Part shown: in pieces, positions 60,992-64,000 of the stretch
How positions within the stretch are numbered: the first letter of the stretch is position 1
How the letters are laid out: each line of letters opens with the position of its first letter
Origin: Pelargonium x hortorum
Taxonomy: Eukaryota; Streptophyta; Magnoliopsida; Geraniales; Geraniaceae
Direction: 5' to 3'
Assembly (NCBI GenBank): GCA_036897525.1
Contig: JAYMTJ010000035.1
Span: 29,311 to 93,310, forward strand
DNA length: 64,000 nucleotides
Notes under the pieces: generated by a model
The model's database searches: none
Told to the model about the DNA's origin: nothing
The model's input: the letters and a program-made list of their open reading frames with translations, nothing else
Made by a program: the position numbers and the translations under genes

Positions 60992-61180
60992 GAAAGTCTG
61001 CTTTTTCTGTTGTTGGTCTTAGAGTGTTAGGTGGTTATCTCTGGAATAGACTATAGTTCCCTAACCTCGTAAATAAAGATTTACTCAGTAAAAGAGATGT
61101 CTTCAGGATTTTCCTAAGGTTCTACCCTCTTTTAATGAATGATAAGTACAAAGAGCGTGAGGAATACACTTAAATTCCTT
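60992..61180 (-). repeat. Family A dispersed repeat (minus strand)
   Basis: The fourth box shares a 21-base identity (61,007-61,027) with 15,904-15,924. Read on the minus strand the boxes are a weak stem-loop (CCTC/GAGG at 61,126-61,129 and 61,159-61,162, loop 29 bases), TTTTACTGAGTAAAT, ACGAGGTTAGGGAACTATAG, and ACCTAACACTCTAAGACCAA followed by CAACAG. It is the second minus-strand copy in this cluster. Confidence 0.6.
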
Positions 61181-64000
61181 TTCCTGTTGTAGTACTTCTA
61201 GCGAAGCAAGTGAAGGTATAGCTCATTAAAATAGGCAGCTTTCTAGTTCTAGTTGTCAAGCCATCTTAAAATAGGGAAATCCCAGCCTTCTAAAAGAATT
61301 TCAGTTCAGTAATGAAGTCAAGTTGAAGTGACAGGTTTTTTCTAGTTATGTATCTTTTTTACAGGGTTTCCCGGATAATAGAATATTTTAGATTTTAGAA
61401 ATCTTAGTCTTAGGACGGGCTAAAGCTAATTTTCCAGTAAAGAAGTTTAAAAGCTGCTTGGTGGTTCGTGAGGTTGATTCCGATAATTGTGTAAAGCAGA
61501 GGATAACATTGAAAGCCTAAGCAAGCTGTATCTCTATCTTACTTAGCAGTCGAAGGAAGGTGAACTAGGCCCAAGTGAAATGAAAGCTAGGAAACTTGTG
61601 TGTCTATGTACCTAAACTAGATGAATTAAACCAACAATTGAATTCCGGTAATAGAATGGACTGATTAGGAACCAACTAGAAAGATAGAATCTCTTTGGCT
61701 TCTTCTTGAGAAGCCTAACTCCTCTTAGAGTTAGCCTTTTGTTCAGTTGAATGCACTTCTCCGATTGTTGCTATTAGGATCGCCTTTAATCTTACTATTC
61801 CGTGATAACTATTCCATCTTTTAGTCTTTGGATAACCTGTCTAACCATCTTAGTTCTTTTGTTTGTATAAGCGAGATATCCGCCGGTGAATAACAGAAAC
61901 CGGTTCTTTCGGTTTTGGAATCTTTAACTAATGGAATTCCGGTCAAGGTCTCGCTTTAATCTTAATTCAGTCTTAGTATTCTCCAATGGATTTACTAACT
62001 TGTACAGATTAGTCCTTTTGCTTTAGGGATGAAGTTTCAGGTTTCCATTTCTGAGGGTCTATTTTAAAGCATTTCAATTCATTTTAGGAAAGTTGTGATA
62101 GGGTGCTCTTAACAATAAACACAAAGAACATGAGTCATTATCCTTCGTGATTTTACTTGTTTATTTCCTGTATGTCTCTCTACTAATGATGTAAGCTCAT
62201 TAGCTCGTTAACAAATCTTCTGTTTCTAGTTGTAGTCAAGCCCAAGTTCTAATTCTAAGGGTTTCTTTATGTCATGCTTGCTTTAGCGGAATAGGCTTAT
62301 GAATTAGTTAAACTATGTAAGGGCTCAGCTCAGGAGGTCCATAATTGTTCCTTTCTCTGGGGTTGAATGTACAACTAGGGTAGCGAAAGGATGACAGATC
62401 CTTCTTTGCTTTGAAAGACTATAGAAATTTCTGTCAGGGCATGCATTTTCTTCCATTTCCTTTCTAAGACGTTCCTAAAGCTCACCTTGATTTTGAAAAA
62501 GGTTTTCTACTATCTACTATATAAGATAGAAGAATCTTTCTACTCTATAGGCAGGGGTCAATTTCATGCTTCTGGAATTTGAGTTTTTTTTCATTTCTAC
62601 TTACTATATAAGAAGAGCGTTAGGTTTCTTATGTATTAGGGACTAAAGGAAAAGGACAGACAGAAATTCCCTCTGATAAATAAAATAGGTTTCATCCTTG
62701 AAAGGTTTCGGATATAGAACTTCGGTCCCTCTATATCATATCTTCATTCCTCCAATTAGTTGAGAACCTACCCGTGTAATACCATCACCTTTCCTTCCTA
62801 CTTTACCGACAGCTAAGAAATTCATAAAATAGTTGAATTTATAGTACAAATGGACTTGATCTTTTTTATACCATTTGCAAAGGTAGAAATGGAGTCTGTC
62901 TCTATATAGAACCTTTTCAATAAAATGGAAAGAAAGAGTCTCTTTTCCTAACATTGACAGAGGGAAGACGTACACATTGCGATACCATCACAAACAAATG
63001 AGACCAAAAGCTAAGAAAGAGATGAAACTTCCTAAACCAATGTTGAAGGAATGCTAGTAGGAAGGTCAATAGTGAAAGGGAAGTCTAGATGGAAACCTGT
63101 ATAGGCGGTAAAGGAGGACTGTGGTTGAAAGCTGCAAGCTAGGAAGTTAAAGAGGGAATGCTAGGAGTTGAAGTCGAATGCGGTCCTTGCGAGCGAGTGT
63201 ACTTGACCGATCTACCTTAGACTGTGACTAGTGTTGCTTAATCCATCTCTAGCTTGTTGGGAAAACCTGTGAAATTGTTAGGAAGCTAGTTAAACCTTGC
63301 GAGCCTAAGAAGGTTAAAGTCGAAGGAAGAAGTGTAGGCCCATAGGAAGTGGAATTGCTCTTAAGGAAGCTAGTGAAAGCAATGCTAATCCATCTACTGT
63401 GTCAGTGCTAGCCATTCAATGGAAATTGACTGAAGGATTTTCCTGAGAAGTTAATAGGATGTCTAAGAAGGAATGAAACAGAGAAGGTGTAAAAGGTTAG
63501 CCAAGGATGGTTAGGAGTGGCTTTGCTTTGCCGGCCAAGGGAGGAGTGGAAACTAGCCTAGCTGTTAATGGAATCGAGCCTAGCCTGCATCAACAGTACT
63601 ACCATGATCGCCTACTGTCACTTCGTTACCTAACCGACTTGAAAGCCTGTACTGTATTGATAGTCGTTCATGCTGCTGGAAGGTTAGCCTGTCTTGGTGG
63701 TTTGTACTCTTCTGTTGCTGAGGATTGAGTTCCTGTATAAGAAGGAGTATGAATTGAGTGACCTTGTTAGGATGCCAAAGATGGATAGCTAGGAAAGCTT
63801 ATAGGTGGATGACTGAAAAGAGTAACGGAGCTTTATGAAGGAGTTAGGATAACATCTGATAATGACATTGACCGTAGAGAATATCATACTGAATACATCT
63901 TTCTTGCTTAGACTGAGAAGGACGCAGTTGGGAGAAGTTAAAGCTAGGAGAAGACTGTCCTTGTAGGCAATGCAATAATCCTAACTCAACATTTCCTGAT
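61181..64000. other. Higher-G+C block with G-over-C bias
   Basis: Apart from the family B copy at 62,266-62,328 I recognise no gene. From about 62,980 the plus strand is rich in GAAGG, GTTGAAG, GCTAG and TTAGG words. It reads like the opposite strand of the 16.9-18.5-kb block. A 79-codon minus frame (62,736-62,975) and a 73-codon plus frame (63,507-63,728) are present; the first has a faint resemblance to ATP synthase subunit alpha that I do not accept. The block runs off the window end, so a gene could begin outside. Confidence 0.45.
62266..62328 (+). repeat. Family B repeat, copy 2
   Basis: TTTATGTCATGCTTGCTTTA, then GCGGAATAGGC, and AACTATGTAAGGGCTCAG match the copies at 15,446-15,508 and 59,744-59,835. 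This is the best-preserved copy, because it agrees with one or the other at nearly every position. Function unknown. Confidence 0.6.

Noticed and set aside
62736-62975. A 79-codon minus-strand frame with GDGITRV preceded by an NYFMNF phrase, faintly like the start of ATP synthase subunit alpha.
   Set aside because: Only a few residues agree, the spacing between them differs, and neither flank continues the similarity. An atp1 relic would normally keep long DNA identity. BLASTN against atp1 would settle it.

Overview
What it is. I could find no intact protein gene, rRNA, tRNA or CRISPR array in these 64,000 bases. The sequence is AT-rich (roughly 35-37% G+C from lines I sampled), full of short A and T runs. 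Its longest ATG-started reading frames (60-120 codons) are about what a random sequence of this composition gives. A gene-free tract of this size, made of AT-rich DNA patched with higher-G+C islands and threaded with old, diverged dispersed repeats, best fits intergenic DNA of a very large organelle genome. My first guess is a land-plant mitochondrial genome of the expanded kind, where gene-less stretches or whole gene-less chromosomes are known (for example in some Silene species). This is inference. No diagnostic gene anchors it, and repeat-rich nuclear DNA or another large organelle genome is not excluded.

Layout. 0-6 kb: AT-rich DNA with five copies of a dispersed repeat that I call family A, plus a C-rich patch at 4.0-4.5 kb. 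6-9.4 kb: AT-rich, nothing recognised. 9.4-11.2 kb: a higher-G+C island with a frameshifted coding relic on the minus strand (10,354-10,990). 11.2-15.0 kb: nothing recognised. 15.07-16.26 kb: a repeat cluster (families F, B and A). 16.3-20.1 kb: a higher-G+C block ending in a decayed tandem repeat. 20.8-21.2 kb: a family C copy and a small island. 21.2-45 kb: mostly featureless, with a mosaic patch at 26.4-28.3 kb, a GC-rich hairpin patch at 32.1 kb and a family E copy at 41.4 kb. 45.0-45.6 kb: families D and A. 45.6-54.3 kb: featureless apart from simple repeats at 52.1 and 52.7 kb. 54.4-56.2 kb: families A and E. 59.7-62.3 kb: a second B/A/F cluster. 61.2-64 kb: a higher-G+C block whose strand bias is opposite to the 17-kb block.

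How it fits together. The recurrent theme is family A, about 150-350 bp, with at least ten recognisable copies on both strands. It has four ordered boxes. The first is a conserved stem-loop (CCTCTT ... AAGAGG around a 17-29-base loop resembling TGTAGCTTATCRATAA). Next come TTACC(GAGTAAA), then GGGAGGTTAAGGCA, then ACACCTTACACT-n-GAGCAACA. Two loci (15.07-16.26 and 59.74-62.33 kb) carry families F, B and A in different orders, which suggests a duplicated segment later broken up by rearrangement. All repeats were found by reading and aligned by eye. A self-alignment of the window is the decisive check.
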